NCBI RefSeq assembly: GCF_027706845.1
Contig: NZ_JAQGCZ010000003.1
Location: 558,001-622,000, forward strand
Origin: Mycolicibacterium sp. BiH015
GTDB taxonomy: Bacteria; Actinomycetota; Actinomycetes; Mycobacteriales; Mycobacteriaceae
Reading direction: 5' to 3'
DNA: 64,000 nucleotides
Below, one piece after another: positions 49,026 to 58,635 of the stretch. Each line of letters opens with the position of its first letter. Position 1 is the stretch's first letter. Under the pieces are notes generated by a model. That model was not told where the DNA came from. It was given only the letters and a program-made list of their open reading frames with translations, and ran no database searches. A program made the position numbers and the translations under genes.

Positions 49026-50297
49026 ATGTCCGAATCCGAACTGGCTGGGTCGTCGCTGGAGTCCGACGATCCTGACACCCCCGAGCAGGAGGCCGAGCCG
49101 CTTCTCGCGCCGCGCGACGGCGTACCCGAGGTGTCATCGAGCAGATATGAAATCGCCCGCGCAGCAGACCTTCTCGCGTCAGGCACCGGTCCGTTCGCCG
49201 TGGACGCAGAACGAGCGTCGGGATTCCGGTACTCGAATCGGGCATACCTTGTCCAGATCCGGCGTGCGGGCGCAGGCACCGTCTTGATCGACCCGGTGAG
49301 CCACGGCGGGGATTCCGTCGAAGTGCTCGCCCCGGTCGCCGAGGTGCTGGCCGAGGACGAATGGGTGCTCCACGCCGCCGATCAGGATCTCCCCTGTCTG
49401 GCCGAGATCGGCATCCGCCCGTCCGCGCTGTATGACACCGAACTGGCGGGCCGGCTGGCGAACTACGAGCGGGTCAACCTCGCGGCGATGGTGCAACGAC
49501 TGCTCGGCCTGCAACTGACCAAAGGCCACGGCGCCGCGGACTGGTCGAAACGGCCGCTGCCCGAGGAATGGCTCAATTACGCCGCGCTCGACGTCGAGGT
49601 GCTGGTCGACCTTCGTGACGCCATTGCCGCCGTCCTGGATGAGCAAGGCAAAACCGAATGGGCCAGGCAGGAATTCGAGTATCTGCGCACTGTCGAGGCG
49701 GCGCCGACGCGACGCGACCGGTGGCGTCGCACCTCGGGCATCCACAAGGTGCGCGACCCGAGAGCGCTGGCGGCGGTGAGGGAACTGTGGACGACGCGTG
49801 ACCAGATCGCGCGGCGGCGCGATATCGCGCCGGGACGGATACTGCCAGACAGTGCGATCATCAGCGCCGCGACCACTAATCCCAACACCATCGAAAAGCT
49901 CACCGAGCTGCCGATTTTCGGGGGCGCCAAGCAGCGTCGCAACGCGCAGGTCTGGCTGGACGCACTGAACCGAGCCCGCACCAGCGAGCCGCCCGACGTG
50001 CAGGAGCCGTCCAACGGACCGCCTCCCGCCTCTCGGTGGGCCCGCCGCAAGCCCGAGGCCGCCGTCCGACTTGAGGCGGCGCGGGCCGAATTGACCGAAC
50101 TCGCACGGCAGGTTTCGGTGCCTGTGGAAAATCTGCTCTCCCCCGAACTGGTGCGCAGGCTGTGCTGGGACTGGCAGGACACCGACGACCCCGAGGCCGC
50201 CGTCGACGCGTTCCTGCGCAATTCGACCGCCCGGCAGTGGCAGCGTGAGCTGGCGGTACCTGTGCTGGCAAGAGCGCTGGCTACCCCCGCGCCATGA
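49026..50297 (+). CDS. rnd: RNase D-like 3'-5' exoribonuclease with HRDC domain
   Basis: 423 residues from ATG 49026. DEDD exonuclease residues appear in FAVDAERASGFRYSNRAYL (first Asp and Glu), LHAADQDLPCL and the YAALDVEVLVDL segment. An HRDC domain follows (RALAAVRELWTTRDQIARRR with ILPDSAII), and a second helical region near the C-terminus ends DAFLRNSTARQWQRELAVPV. It trims structured RNA 3' ends such as tRNA precursors. Homologue of Rv2681. The last 17 bp overlap the convergent hydrolase, and part of its 3' end is duplicated at 51816-51936. Confidence 0.92.
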   Translation: MSESELAGSSLESDDPDTPEQEAEPLLAPRDGVPEVSSSRYEIARAADLLASGTGPFAVDAERASGFRYSNRAYLVQIRRAGAGTVLIDPVSHGGDSVEVLAPVAEVLAEDEWVLHAADQDLPCLAEIGIRPSALYDTELAGRLANYERVNLAAMVQRLLGLQLTKGHGAADWSKRPLPEEWLNYAALDVEVLVDLRDAIAAVLDEQGKTEWARQEFEYLRTVEAAPTRRDRWRRTSGIHKVRDPRALAAVRELWTTRDQIARRRDIAPGRILPDSAIISAATTNPNTIEKLTELPIFGGAKQRRNAQVWLDALNRARTSEPPDVQEPSNGPPPASRWARRKPEAAVRLEAARAELTELARQVSVPVENLLSPELVRRLCWDWQDTDDPEAAVDAFLRNSTARQWQRELAVPVLARALATPAP

Positions 50298-51183
50298 CCT
50301 TGTCGACGTGCTCGGTGAAGTGCTTCCATACCGCATCCGGCGCTTCGAGCTGGGGCCAGTGGCCGATGTCGTCGAGCATCACGATGTCGGCATCCGGGAT
50401 CACTTCGGCGTAGCGGCGTGCCATGTGCGCGCCCGAATTCGGATCCAGCGCGCCGTCGATGAGCCGCATCGGCACGGTGGTCTCCCGCATCGCGCGCACC
50501 CACCGGTTGCGGTGTTCGTAGCGGTCGTTGATGAAGCGGCCGACCTTGTGCAGCACTCGTTTCCCGTCGTTGTACTCCAGGATCTGATGGAACAGGTCGA
50601 GCATTCGGCGGCTGGGTTTCGTCCCGGGACCGAACATCTCGTTGATGGTCGGCTCGACCAGGCGGCGCGAAAACGACTGACGCTGAAGCGGACTCATGAT
50701 GTCACCCAAAGGGGTTTGTGACATCAGCTTCTGCATGAGCCGCGGTGTGTATGCCTCGTTGAACATGCCCCCGTTGAGCCATGTGATCGACTCGATGCTC
50801 GTCGCACCGTAGGACTGCTGCGACCAGTGGCGGCGCGCGAGGAGCTCCTGGACGACCGAATCGCCGATGTCGTGGGCCAGGATATGGACCGAATCGACTC
50901 CGAGGTGGGCCAGCAACGCCTCGTGCATGTCGGCATGGTCGTGGACGCGATATCCGTAAGCCACCGGCTTCGCCGAGAAACCCATCCCCATCATGTCGGG
51001 CGCGATCACGGTGAACCGTTGCGTCAGCCGGCTCCACAGCGGCTCCCAGTCCCAGGTGTTGAACGGATAGCCGTGCACCAGAAGTAGGTTGGGCCCTTGC
51101 CCCTCGTGGCGGAAGAAGATGTCGAAGCCCAGGTAGTCGAAATACTGCCCCGCATCTCGCCAACGTTCGAGTTCTGCGTCCAC
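50281..51183 (-). CDS. Alpha/beta hydrolase with Asp nucleophile (epoxide hydrolase/dehalogenase-like)
   Basis: 300 residues from a GTG at 51183; the ATG at 51219 would place the palindromic operator inside the gene. The oxyanion motif is LLVHGYPFNTWDWEPL; the nucleophile elbow is HILAHDIGDSVV with Asp as in epoxide hydrolases and haloalkane dehalogenases; the late His is in DDIGHWPQLEAPD, and the acid is probably in DGALDPNSG. Divergent from the HxlR regulator 52 bp away, which likely controls it. The pair is absent from this site in M. tuberculosis and looks acquired. Confidence 0.85.
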   Translation of the reverse strand: MDAELERWRDAGQYFDYLGFDIFFRHEGQGPNLLLVHGYPFNTWDWEPLWSRLTQRFTVIAPDMMGMGFSAKPVAYGYRVHDHADMHEALLAHLGVDSVHILAHDIGDSVVQELLARRHWSQQSYGATSIESITWLNGGMFNEAYTPRLMQKLMSQTPLGDIMSPLQRQSFSRRLVEPTINEMFGPGTKPSRRMLDLFHQILEYNDGKRVLHKVGRFINDRYEHRNRWVRAMRETTVPMRLIDGALDPNSGAHMARRYAEVIPDADIVMLDDIGHWPQLEAPDAVWKHFTEHVDKVMARG

Positions 51184-51200
51184 GAATCGACCATAGCTGA

Positions 51201-51215
51201 GTTCTCTTTTAGAAC
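51201..51215. promoter_or_regulatory. Probable HxlR operator
   Basis: Inverted repeat GTTCT-CTTTT-AGAAC between the divergent hydrolase and HxlR genes, 20 bp before the regulator ATG. It is a T-rich island in GC-rich DNA, as expected for a promoter-overlapping operator. Confidence 0.6.
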
Positions 51216-51235
51216 GCAATAGGTAGGATCACCGC

Positions 51236-51694
51236 ATGCGTCACGATGATCTGGCCGCGGAGCCCTGTTCGATTCTGCGCCCTCTCGCGCTGCTGGGAGA
51301 CCGCTGGACCCTGGTGGTCCTGCGGCAGACGTTCGCCGGGGTGCGCCGATTCGATGACCTTCAGTCCAGCCTGGGACTGAGCAGGCCGGTGCTCGCCGAC
51401 CGCTTGCGGCGGTTGGTCGACGCCGGGGTGCTGAAGCGCAGCGCCTACCGGGACGAACGACGCACCCGCCACGAATACCGGCTCACGCCAATGGGTCTGG
51501 ACCTCTACCCGGTGATGATGGCGCTGCGTTCCTGGGGCGACAAGTACCTCGCACCAGACGGGCCGTTCATCGAATACCGTCACCGCGACTGCGGCGGTGG
51601 TACGCACACTCGGCTGCTGTGCGACGACTGCGGCGCCGAGGTGACCGCCATGGACATCGAGGTGACGGCTGGGCCCGGATTCCCGGTCAGCTGA
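51236..51694 (+). CDS. HxlR-family winged-helix transcriptional regulator
   Basis: 152 residues from ATG 51236. HxlR features: CSILRPLALLGDRWTLVVLR, FDDLQSSLGLSRPVLADRLR (recognition helix) and YRLTPMGLDLYPVMMALRSW. The C-terminal part has extra cysteines (HRDCGGG, LLCDDCGAE) that may bind zinc or sense electrophiles. It probably represses the divergent hydrolase gene through the palindrome at 51201. Its 3' end abuts a fragment of a broken secreted hydrolase. Confidence 0.88.
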   Translation: MRHDDLAAEPCSILRPLALLGDRWTLVVLRQTFAGVRRFDDLQSSLGLSRPVLADRLRRLVDAGVLKRSAYRDERRTRHEYRLTPMGLDLYPVMMALRSWGDKYLAPDGPFIEYRHRDCGGGTHTRLLCDDCGAEVTAMDIEVTAGPGFPVS

Positions 51695-51815
51695 AGACTC
51701 GGGCGAGGAAGGCTGTCGAATCCGGTATCGAGTCGAGCACGGTGCCGCTGTGGTCGGCATCGGGATAGACCTTGAGTGTCACGTCCTGACCGTTGACCGA
51801 CAGCTCGTCGGCAAA
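51687..51815 (-). pseudogene. 3' fragment of a secreted alpha/beta hydrolase (lipase-like)
   Basis: Minus-strand remnant ending DELSVNGQDVTLKVYPDADH then SGTVLDSIPDSTAFLARVFS and a stop. It is homologous to the C-terminus of the broken gene at 56247-56690 (SVEGQDVTLKVYPDADHDGS). The DADH element is the catalytic-His region of such hydrolases. At its upstream end it is fused directly to an RNase D 3' fragment, so it marks a recombination junction. Confidence 0.75.
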
Positions 51816-51936
51816 CCGCAGGACACCGACGACCCCGCAGCCGCCGTCGACGCGTTCCTGCGCAGTTCGACCGCCCGGCATTGGCAGCGTGAGCTGGCGG
51901 TACCTGTGCTGGCAAAAGCGCTCGCCGTCACCTAGG
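51816..51936 (+). pseudogene. Duplicated 3' fragment of the RNase D gene
   Basis: Plus-strand remnant matching RNase D from 50172 to its end: DTDDPAAAVDAFLRSSTARH then WQRELAVPVLAKALAVT and a TAG stop. The resident gene has DTDDPEAAVDAFLRNSTARQ. Several differences, including the last residues, show it derives from a diverged allele rather than a fresh copy. The TIR-STAND-WD40 gene starts 109 bp downstream. Confidence 0.82.
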
Positions 51937-52044
51937 TCGTTTTACGTCGAACGCTGCGCGCGCCGTCTGATTTTCGGCAAATTCCTGCGGCAACACTGAC
52001 TCGCACGCCATGATTCACTATCAGACACTGACGACGGGGGATCC

Positions 52045-55000
52045 GTGTCGCGCATCTTCTTGAGTCACTCGAGCCGAAACACCCGCGAGGCGATCGCACT
52101 GAAGCTGTGGCTCGCATCGCAAGATCGGTCGCTCGCGACCGAGATCTTCCTCGACGTAGACCCCGATACCGGCATTCCAACCGGCGCGCGATGGCGGGAA
52201 GCGCTACAGGCGGCCAGCGCACGGTGCGAGGCGGTCATCTGTCTGCTGTCTCCGGAATGGGCGGCCTCCATCGAATGCCGACTCGAGTACGACACAGCGG
52301 TGGCGCTGAACAAGCGCATCTTCTGTGCCCGGCTTGGACCCTCAGCGGCTGACGAAGTGACCGCGCAGTTCCAGCGTTGCGACCTATTTGGTGGCGACAT
52401 TTCCCTACCGATCGAGCCGACGGACGCCGGACCGCCGGTGGCGTTCAGCGCGGACGGTCTATACCGGCTGTTCCAGGGCATCAAGGGCGCCGGAATCTCC
52501 GCGGACTCATTCCACTGGCCGCCGGTCCACGATCCTGCGCGAGCGCCGTATCGCGGCTGGGAACCACTGTCGGAGGCCGACGCCGCGGTCTTCTTCGGCC
52601 GCGACGCCGAACTCGTCCAGGGGCTCGATGCGTTGCGGGGAATGCGCAAAGACGCCAGCAGGCAAAGCCTGTTCATCGTCCTTGGGCCGTCGGGGGTCGG
52701 CAAGTCGTCGTTTCTTCGCGCCGGACTCCTTCCCAGGCTCAGGCGCGACGATCGCAACTTCACTCTGCTTGACATCGTCCGTCCCGAGCGTGCCGCAATC
52801 TCTGGAAAATCGGCGCTGGCGGCGTCGATCCATTCGACACGGCACCGACTCGGCCTGTCAGAGCCCGCCGTCGACGACATCGCGGCGGCGTGCACCCTCG
52901 ATCCAGATCGAGTACGCAACCTGCTTGAAGAATGCCGAATGGCCGCGGAGAGACGAATCGTCGACCGTGAGTCGACCGCGACACCGACCACCCTGGTTCT
53001 ACCGCTTGACCAAGCGGAGGAACTGTTCACCACCGATGCTGGTCCCGAAGCCACGCAATTCCTCCACCTCATCGCGATGTTGGCCGACCCGCTTGCAGAC
53101 AACCGGCTCATTGTCGCCGCGACCATTCGCACCGATCGCTACGAGGCCATGCAGACCGCATCGGCCCTCTCGCGTCTGCAGACGCTGCTGTTCGACAACC
53201 TGAAACCGATGCCCACCAACCGCTTCAAGGAGGTGATCGAAGGCCCGGCCAAACGCGCAACCCAGGGCGGATACCGGCTCGAGATAGACCCCGCGCTGGT
53301 GGCTCGGCTCTTGACGGACTCCACCGAGGGCGCCGACACCCTACCGATGCTGTCGCTGACACTGGCGTGGTTGTTCGCCCACCACGGGTCTTCCGGCAGG
53401 CTGACGTTGCAGCATTACGCGGACATGGGTGGCATGGATCGCGTGCTGCAGAACGAGATCGACAGTTGTCTGGACGCAAATCTGCAGCGGCGTGCCTGGG
53501 AGCTCGAACAACTGCGGTCGGCTTTCATCCCGTGGCTGGCCACCATTAACCCGCAGAACGACCAGCCGATGCGCCGCATCGCGCGCTATGTAGATCTGCC
53601 CGATGGCAGCAGGCCGATGGTCGACCGTCTGATCGAGCGAAGGCTGATCGTCTCTGATCGACAGGCCGACGGCACCCTCAGCGTCGAAGTGGCCCTCGAG
53701 AGCCTGTTGCGGCAATGGGACGACCTCGCGGGATGGCTGCGTGATCAACGCAAAGACCTCAAGGCAGCCGATGATCTGGAGCGTGCCGCCACGGGCTGGC
53801 AGGCAGCGGGACGGGACGACGCGTGGCTGCTGGCGGGTGCCCGGTTGGCCGATGCCGAGAAACTCGCGCAGGCACCCGGGTTCCGGCAACGTCTCGGCGA
53901 TGCGCACGAGTTCCTTTGGGCATCACGTGAAGCCGCCAATCGCCGGGTCTGGCAAGAGGACCAGCGCAAGGCCGCCGAGCTCAATGCGGCCAAAGAGAAG
54001 CAGGCAACGGCTGAGTCCCACGCCGCAGCATTGCAACGCAGACAGCAGGTGCTGCGCCGCGTGCTGGTGGCGACTGCGGTGGTGGCCGTCGTAGCCATCA
54101 TCGGTGGTGCAGTGGCTGTGGTTTCCTTCCGGCAGGCGGCGACTGCACGCGATCAGGCGCAGTACAGTTTAAGGCAGGCCACTGTGGCGAAGCTGAAGTC
54201 CGAGGCCCGAGCGGTACTGGCCCAGACAGCCGACGGCTCGGATGTCGAGGCCTACGAGAAGATACTGGCCGCCTATCGAATCGAATCTATCGACAACGAA
54301 TCACCCGACACCACAGCCATTCTCGATGCACTCACATCCCAGCCCTCGACGCGCAAGATCGTCCCGACGCCCGAAACCGACCGAATGTTCGCGCTCAGCT
54401 CCGACCGCAGCATGGTGGTGCGGGGGGCGAACGACTTGGGGGTCCGCCGATACGAGACAGAAACCGGGGCGCTCATCGGAGAGCCGCTGGAGGGCCATAC
54501 CGACGTCGTGTTCAGCGTGGCGATCAGCCCGGATGGCGCGCTGATCGCTTCGGGCAGTGCAGATTCCACAGTCAGGTTGTGGTCTTCTCAGACTGGCGAA
54601 GAGGTGCGGGTGCTCGACGGCGAACACACCGACGCGGTGCTCAAAGTGGCATTCAGTCCGGACGGTCGCAGGCTGGTCAGCACAGGGCGCGACAACACCG
54701 CAATCCTGTGGGATGTGGACTCCGGCACACCAATCCGGCGTCTGACCGGACACAGCGACAGAATCCTCGGGTTGTCGTTCAGCCCCGTCGACCCCGTCGT
54801 GGCGACGGGGAGCTATGACGGCACCGCGCGCCTGTGGAATTCGATCACGGGCGAGCCCCTCGGGGAACCCATCACGGGTCCGGTGGCGTTGTCGGCAGTC
54901 ACCTTCAGCCCGGACGGCAAACGGCTGGCAGCCGGCGGTGACGGCTCCGAGGGGGTTTGGATGTGGGACATAGCCGATCGCCGCTTGGTCGTTTCCAACG

Positions 55001-56235
55001 TTGACGGTCACATCGACGCCATCACCGATGTCGCCTACTCCCCAGACGGAACTCGATTGCTGTCAACAGGGTTGGACGGCCGAATAGTCATCCGCGACGT
55101 CGACACAGGTGCTGCGGTATGCCAGCCGCTGGTTGGTCACACCGGACGGGTGTACAACGCAGTGTTCGCCCCCGACGGGGCGTCGTTCATGACGGCAGGT
55201 GAAGATGCGACCGTTCGCTCGTGGGACATCCGCGCCGGCTGCCTGGTCGGGAGCAAGAACATCTACAGCGCGGCGTTCCCGCCTGAGGCGGATCTCATTC
55301 TCACCGGCCACAGCGACGGTTCTATCCGTCGCTGGAAGCGTAGTTCTGGCACAAGGCTTCCGGGCGTCTTTGCCGGTCACACCGGACCGGTGGCGCGCAT
55401 CGCCAGCAGTCCCGACGGCGCGCTCATAGCCTCCGTATCCGAGGACGGGACGGTGCGGCTCTGGAACGGAACGACTCAAACCCAGATCGGACCGAACCTG
55501 ACCGACGTCGGCATGACGACGTCCGTAGCGTTCAGCCCGAACGGTCGACGGCTGATCACAGCAGGCGACGATTTCGTGACTGTCCGGGACGGCCGCACCG
55601 GAACACCGATACGTGAGAATCCGATCGAGAAGCTCTATGTATCCACGGTGGCCTTCAGCCCGGATGGCACCAGGTTCGCCATGGGCGGCGGCGACAACAC
55701 CGTCCGCATCATGGATGCCGAGACCGCAGAACCTATCGGTGACCCGTTCACCGACCACAGTGGGCTGGTCTGGAAACTCGCGTTCAGCCCGGACAACAAG
55801 ACCTTGGCATCGGCGGGCTTGGACAGGACCGTCAGGCTGTACGACATCGACGAGATGGAGCAGATCGGTTCGCTCGGCGGTCATTTCGACGAAACGGATA
55901 GCCTCGCGTTCAACAATGACGGTACGAGGCTGGCAACCGGGACCGTCAATAACGAGGTGCGCCTCTGGGACGTCGCGAGCCTGACACAAATCGGCGCATC
56001 GTTCGCCGGCCACACCAACTCCGTGTTGGGCCTTGCGTTCGATCCAGACGATCCTGCGATTTTGCTGACCGCGAGCGGCGACGGATCGGTACGGCGATGG
56101 GCGACAGCCGCCGACCCCGAAGCATTGTGCGCACGCCTGACGTCGAACGTTGGACACCGCGAATGGAACGAGATGGTTTCCATCGAGATCGACTTCGAAG
56201 AGTTGTGCGACGAGCTGCCGGTTCCACCCCAATAG
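52045..56235 (+). CDS. TIR - STAND NTPase - WD40 receptor-like protein
   Basis: 1,396 residues from a GTG at 52045 with GGGGG upstream. TIR domain (1-130): SRIFLSHSSRNTREAIALK, FLDVDPDTGIPTG and the Glu-bearing AASIECRLEYD. A STAND-type NTPase follows with FFGRDAELVQGL and Walker A VLGPSGVGKSSFLR (about 213), then VLPLDQAEELF (Walker B-like). After a charged coil there is one membrane helix (about 673-695). From about 790 to 1355 I count 14 WD40-type repeats (FSPDG...VRLW), enough for two seven-blade propellers. This is the plan of bacterial signal-transducing NTPases in defence or regulated death: WD40 senses, NTPase oligomerises, TIR acts on NAD or a related substrate. Confidence 0.9.
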   Translation: MSRIFLSHSSRNTREAIALKLWLASQDRSLATEIFLDVDPDTGIPTGARWREALQAASARCEAVICLLSPEWAASIECRLEYDTAVALNKRIFCARLGPSAADEVTAQFQRCDLFGGDISLPIEPTDAGPPVAFSADGLYRLFQGIKGAGISADSFHWPPVHDPARAPYRGWEPLSEADAAVFFGRDAELVQGLDALRGMRKDASRQSLFIVLGPSGVGKSSFLRAGLLPRLRRDDRNFTLLDIVRPERAAISGKSALAASIHSTRHRLGLSEPAVDDIAAACTLDPDRVRNLLEECRMAAERRIVDRESTATPTTLVLPLDQAEELFTTDAGPEATQFLHLIAMLADPLADNRLIVAATIRTDRYEAMQTASALSRLQTLLFDNLKPMPTNRFKEVIEGPAKRATQGGYRLEIDPALVARLLTDSTEGADTLPMLSLTLAWLFAHHGSSGRLTLQHYADMGGMDRVLQNEIDSCLDANLQRRAWELEQLRSAFIPWLATINPQNDQPMRRIARYVDLPDGSRPMVDRLIERRLIVSDRQADGTLSVEVALESLLRQWDDLAGWLRDQRKDLKAADDLERAATGWQAAGRDDAWLLAGARLADAEKLAQAPGFRQRLGDAHEFLWASREAANRRVWQEDQRKAAELNAAKEKQATAESHAAALQRRQQVLRRVLVATAVVAVVAIIGGAVAVVSFRQAATARDQAQYSLRQATVAKLKSEARAVLAQTADGSDVEAYEKILAAYRIESIDNESPDTTAILDALTSQPSTRKIVPTPETDRMFALSSDRSMVVRGANDLGVRRYETETGALIGEPLEGHTDVVFSVAISPDGALIASGSADSTVRLWSSQTGEEVRVLDGEHTDAVLKVAFSPDGRRLVSTGRDNTAILWDVDSGTPIRRLTGHSDRILGLSFSPVDPVVATGSYDGTARLWNSITGEPLGEPITGPVALSAVTFSPDGKRLAAGGDGSEGVWMWDIADRRLVVSNVDGHIDAITDVAYSPDGTRLLSTGLDGRIVIRDVDTGAAVCQPLVGHTGRVYNAVFAPDGASFMTAGEDATVRSWDIRAGCLVGSKNIYSAAFPPEADLILTGHSDGSIRRWKRSSGTRLPGVFAGHTGPVARIASSPDGALIASVSEDGTVRLWNGTTQTQIGPNLTDVGMTTSVAFSPNGRRLITAGDDFVTVRDGRTGTPIRENPIEKLYVSTVAFSPDGTRFAMGGGDNTVRIMDAETAEPIGDPFTDHSGLVWKLAFSPDNKTLASAGLDRTVRLYDIDEMEQIGSLGGHFDETDSLAFNNDGTRLATGTVNNEVRLWDVASLTQIGASFAGHTNSVLGLAFDPDDPAILLTASGDGSVRRWATAADPEALCARLTSNVGHREWNEMVSIEIDFEELCDELPVPPQ

Positions 56236-56246
56236 CGATCCTCAGC

Positions 56247-56690
56247 TCAAGACGCGGGCGTCGTAGATTCCGAAATCGAATCCAGCGCGCTGCCATCGTG
56301 GTCGGCATCCGGATAGACCTTGAGCGTCACGTCTTGACCCTCGACCGACAGCTCGTCGGCGGATCGCGGCGTCAACCTCGGCGACACATCACGGTCGCGA
56401 ACCCCGGACGCCCAGGAGACACGCCGGTCGTAGCCCGACATGGGAATACCATGACGCGGTCGACGGCCACCGCGGCACCGGGGATCGATAAGACTGGCGC
56501 GGTGAAGAACTCGGACAAGGCCGCATCCGGCAGTGCGCATTGCCAGTTCGGCCGCGCACATCGTCTCGGCGTCGTCGGGAGCCGCACGTCAGGCCGGCGC
56601 CTCCTGAGGCGAGGTCGGCGCACACCCCGCCGAAGCGAGAGCCATTAGCAGCAGGGCGACCGAAGTGGCAACGGCGCCGGCGGTTCTCAC
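56247..56690 (-). pseudogene. Remnant of a secreted lipoprotein alpha/beta hydrolase
   Basis: The start is clear: a GTG at 56690 gives VRTAGAVATSVALLLMALAS then AGCAPTSP, a lipoprotein signal. A stop follows after about 33 residues, and later fragments lie in different frames (LSEFFTAPVLSIPGAAVAVD, then SVEGQDVTLKVYPDADHDGS). The central catalytic part is missing; about 440 bp remain of a gene normally above 1 kb. It begins 4 bp after the dxs stop on the same strand. Decay seems related to the cargo insertion on its other side. Confidence 0.7.
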
Positions 56691-56693
56691 GCG

Positions 56694-58607
56694 TCAGTCG
56701 ACGGACTGGCTGACTTCGCGTTCGCCTGCCACAGCGCCCAGCGCGGCGACCCAGCCGGTGATCTGGCGGGCGATGTTGCGTTCGGTCAGCCCCACGGCGT
56801 TGAGCACCTCACCACGCGAGGCGTGCGCGAAGAACTCCTGGGGCAGCGCAGCGTCCCGGCAGGGCACGTCGATCTCCTGACGGCGCAGCGCCGCCGAGAC
56901 CGCGGACCCGATGCCGCCGTGTTCACCGTTGTCCTCGAGGGTCACGACCAGCTTGTGCGCCGAGGCCAACGCGGCGATGGGCGCGGGAACGGGCAGCACC
57001 CACCGCGGATCGACGACCGTGACCCCGATGCCCTGGTTGCGCAGCCTTTCGGCGACCGCGATCGCCATCGCGGCGAACGCACCGACGGCCACGATCAGCA
57101 CGTCGGCGGACATCCCGTCGACAGGAACGGCGAGCACGTCCACCCCGTCCCGCCGTTCGAGGGCCGGAATGTCGCCTCCGACATCACCCTTGGGGAAGCG
57201 AAGGGCGGTGGGACCGTCTTTGACGTCCACCGCCTCGGCGAGTTCCTCGCGCAGGCGGGCGCCGTCGCGCGGCGCGGCGACCCGCATACCGGGCACGATG
57301 CCGAGAATGGACAGGTCCCACATGCCGTTGTGGCTGGCTCCGTCGGGACCGGTGATGCCGGATCGGTCGAGCACCAGGGTCACCGGAAGGTTGTGCAGCG
57401 CAACGTCCATCAGCATCTGGTCGAAGGCGCGGTTGAGGAACGTCGAGTAGATGGCAACGACCGGATGCATCCCGCCCATCGCCAGCCCGGCGGCCGACGT
57501 CATCGCGTGCTGCTCGGCGATTCCCACGTCGAAGAAGCGGTCGGGGAAGCGCTTGCGGAACGCGCTCAAACCCGTGGGTCCCGGCATCGCCGCGGTGATC
57601 GCGACGATGTCACGGCGCTTGGCCGCCAGCTGGATCAGCGTCTCGGAGAACGCCGACGTCCACCCCGGGCCGGGAACCGAGGTCGCCAGCCCGGTTTCGG
57701 GATCGATGACCCCGCAGGCGTGCATCTGATCGTCGACGTCGTTCTCCGCGGGCGCATACCCCATGCCCTTACGGGTGACGACATGGACGACGACCGGCGC
57801 GTTGAACGCCCGCGCGTGCCGGAGTGCACCCTCCACCGCGGCTTCGTCGTGGCCGTCGATCGGGCCGACGTACTTGAGTCCCAGATCGGTGAACATCACC
57901 TGCGGCGACAGCGCATCCTTGATGCCCGCTTTGATGCTGTGCATGCACTGATAACAGAACTCCCCGACCAGGGGGACTCCGCGGACCGCCTTGCGGCCCT
58001 CTTCGAGCACGCGCTCATAACCGGGCTGCAGACGCAGGCCGGCGAGATGCTCGGCGAAACCACCGATGGTGGGGGCATAGCTGCGGCCGTTGTCGTTGAC
58101 GACGATCACGACCGGACGGCGCGACGCGGCGATGTTGTTGAGCGCCTCCCAGCACATGCCGCCGGTCAGGGCGCCGTCACCGACGACTGCGACGACGTGC
58201 CGGTTGCGGTGCCCGCTCAGCTCGAAAGCCTTCGCCAAACCGTCGGCATACGACAGCGCGGAACTGGCATGGCTTGACTCGACCCAGTCGTGCTCGCTCT
58301 CCGACCGCGACGGATAGCCCGACAGGCCGTCTTTCTTGCGCAGCGAGTCGAAGTCCTGGCAACGGCCGGTGAGCATCTTGTGCACGTAGGCCTGGTGGCC
58401 GGTGTCGAACAGGATCGGATCGTGCGGCGAGTCGAAGACGCGATGCAACGCCAGCGTCAACTCGACGACACCGAGGTTTGGTCCCAGATGTCCGCCTGTC
58501 GCCGCGACCTTGTGGATCAGAAAGTCGCGGATCTCGCGAGCGAGCTCTTCGAGCTGCGCCCGGGACAGGTGCTGCAGATCAGCGGGACCGCGGATCTGTT
58601 CAAGCAT
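56694..58607 (-). CDS. dxs: 1-deoxy-D-xylulose-5-phosphate synthase
   Basis: 637 residues. Thiamine diphosphate enzyme with [17 protein letters not shown] (cofactor site), the early [30 protein letters not shown], a pyrimidine domain with [17 protein letters not shown], and a C-terminal transketolase domain. It condenses pyruvate and glyceraldehyde-3-phosphate in the first step of the MEP isoprenoid pathway. Homologue of Rv2682c. No operon partner; the remnant of a secreted hydrolase follows. Confidence 0.97.
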   Translation of the reverse strand: MLEQIRGPADLQHLSRAQLEELAREIRDFLIHKVAATGGHLGPNLGVVELTLALHRVFDSPHDPILFDTGHQAYVHKMLTGRCQDFDSLRKKDGLSGYPSRSESEHDWVESSHASSALSYADGLAKAFELSGHRNRHVVAVVGDGALTGGMCWEALNNIAASRRPVVIVVNDNGRSYAPTIGGFAEHLAGLRLQPGYERVLEEGRKAVRGVPLVGEFCYQCMHSIKAGIKDALSPQVMFTDLGLKYVGPIDGHDEAAVEGALRHARAFNAPVVVHVVTRKGMGYAPAENDVDDQMHACGVIDPETGLATSVPGPGWTSAFSETLIQLAAKRRDIVAITAAMPGPTGLSAFRKRFPDRFFDVGIAEQHAMTSAAGLAMGGMHPVVAIYSTFLNRAFDQMLMDVALHNLPVTLVLDRSGITGPDGASHNGMWDLSILGIVPGMRVAAPRDGARLREELAEAVDVKDGPTALRFPKGDVGGDIPALERRDGVDVLAVPVDGMSADVLIVAVGAFAAMAIAVAERLRNQGIGVTVVDPRWVLPVPAPIAALASAHKLVVTLEDNGEHGGIGSAVSAALRRQEIDVPCRDAALPQEFFAHASRGEVLNAVGLTERNIARQITGWVAALGAVAGEREVSQSVD

Positions 58608-58635
58608 CAGCCCAGTCTACGCACGGCCGTGACCG

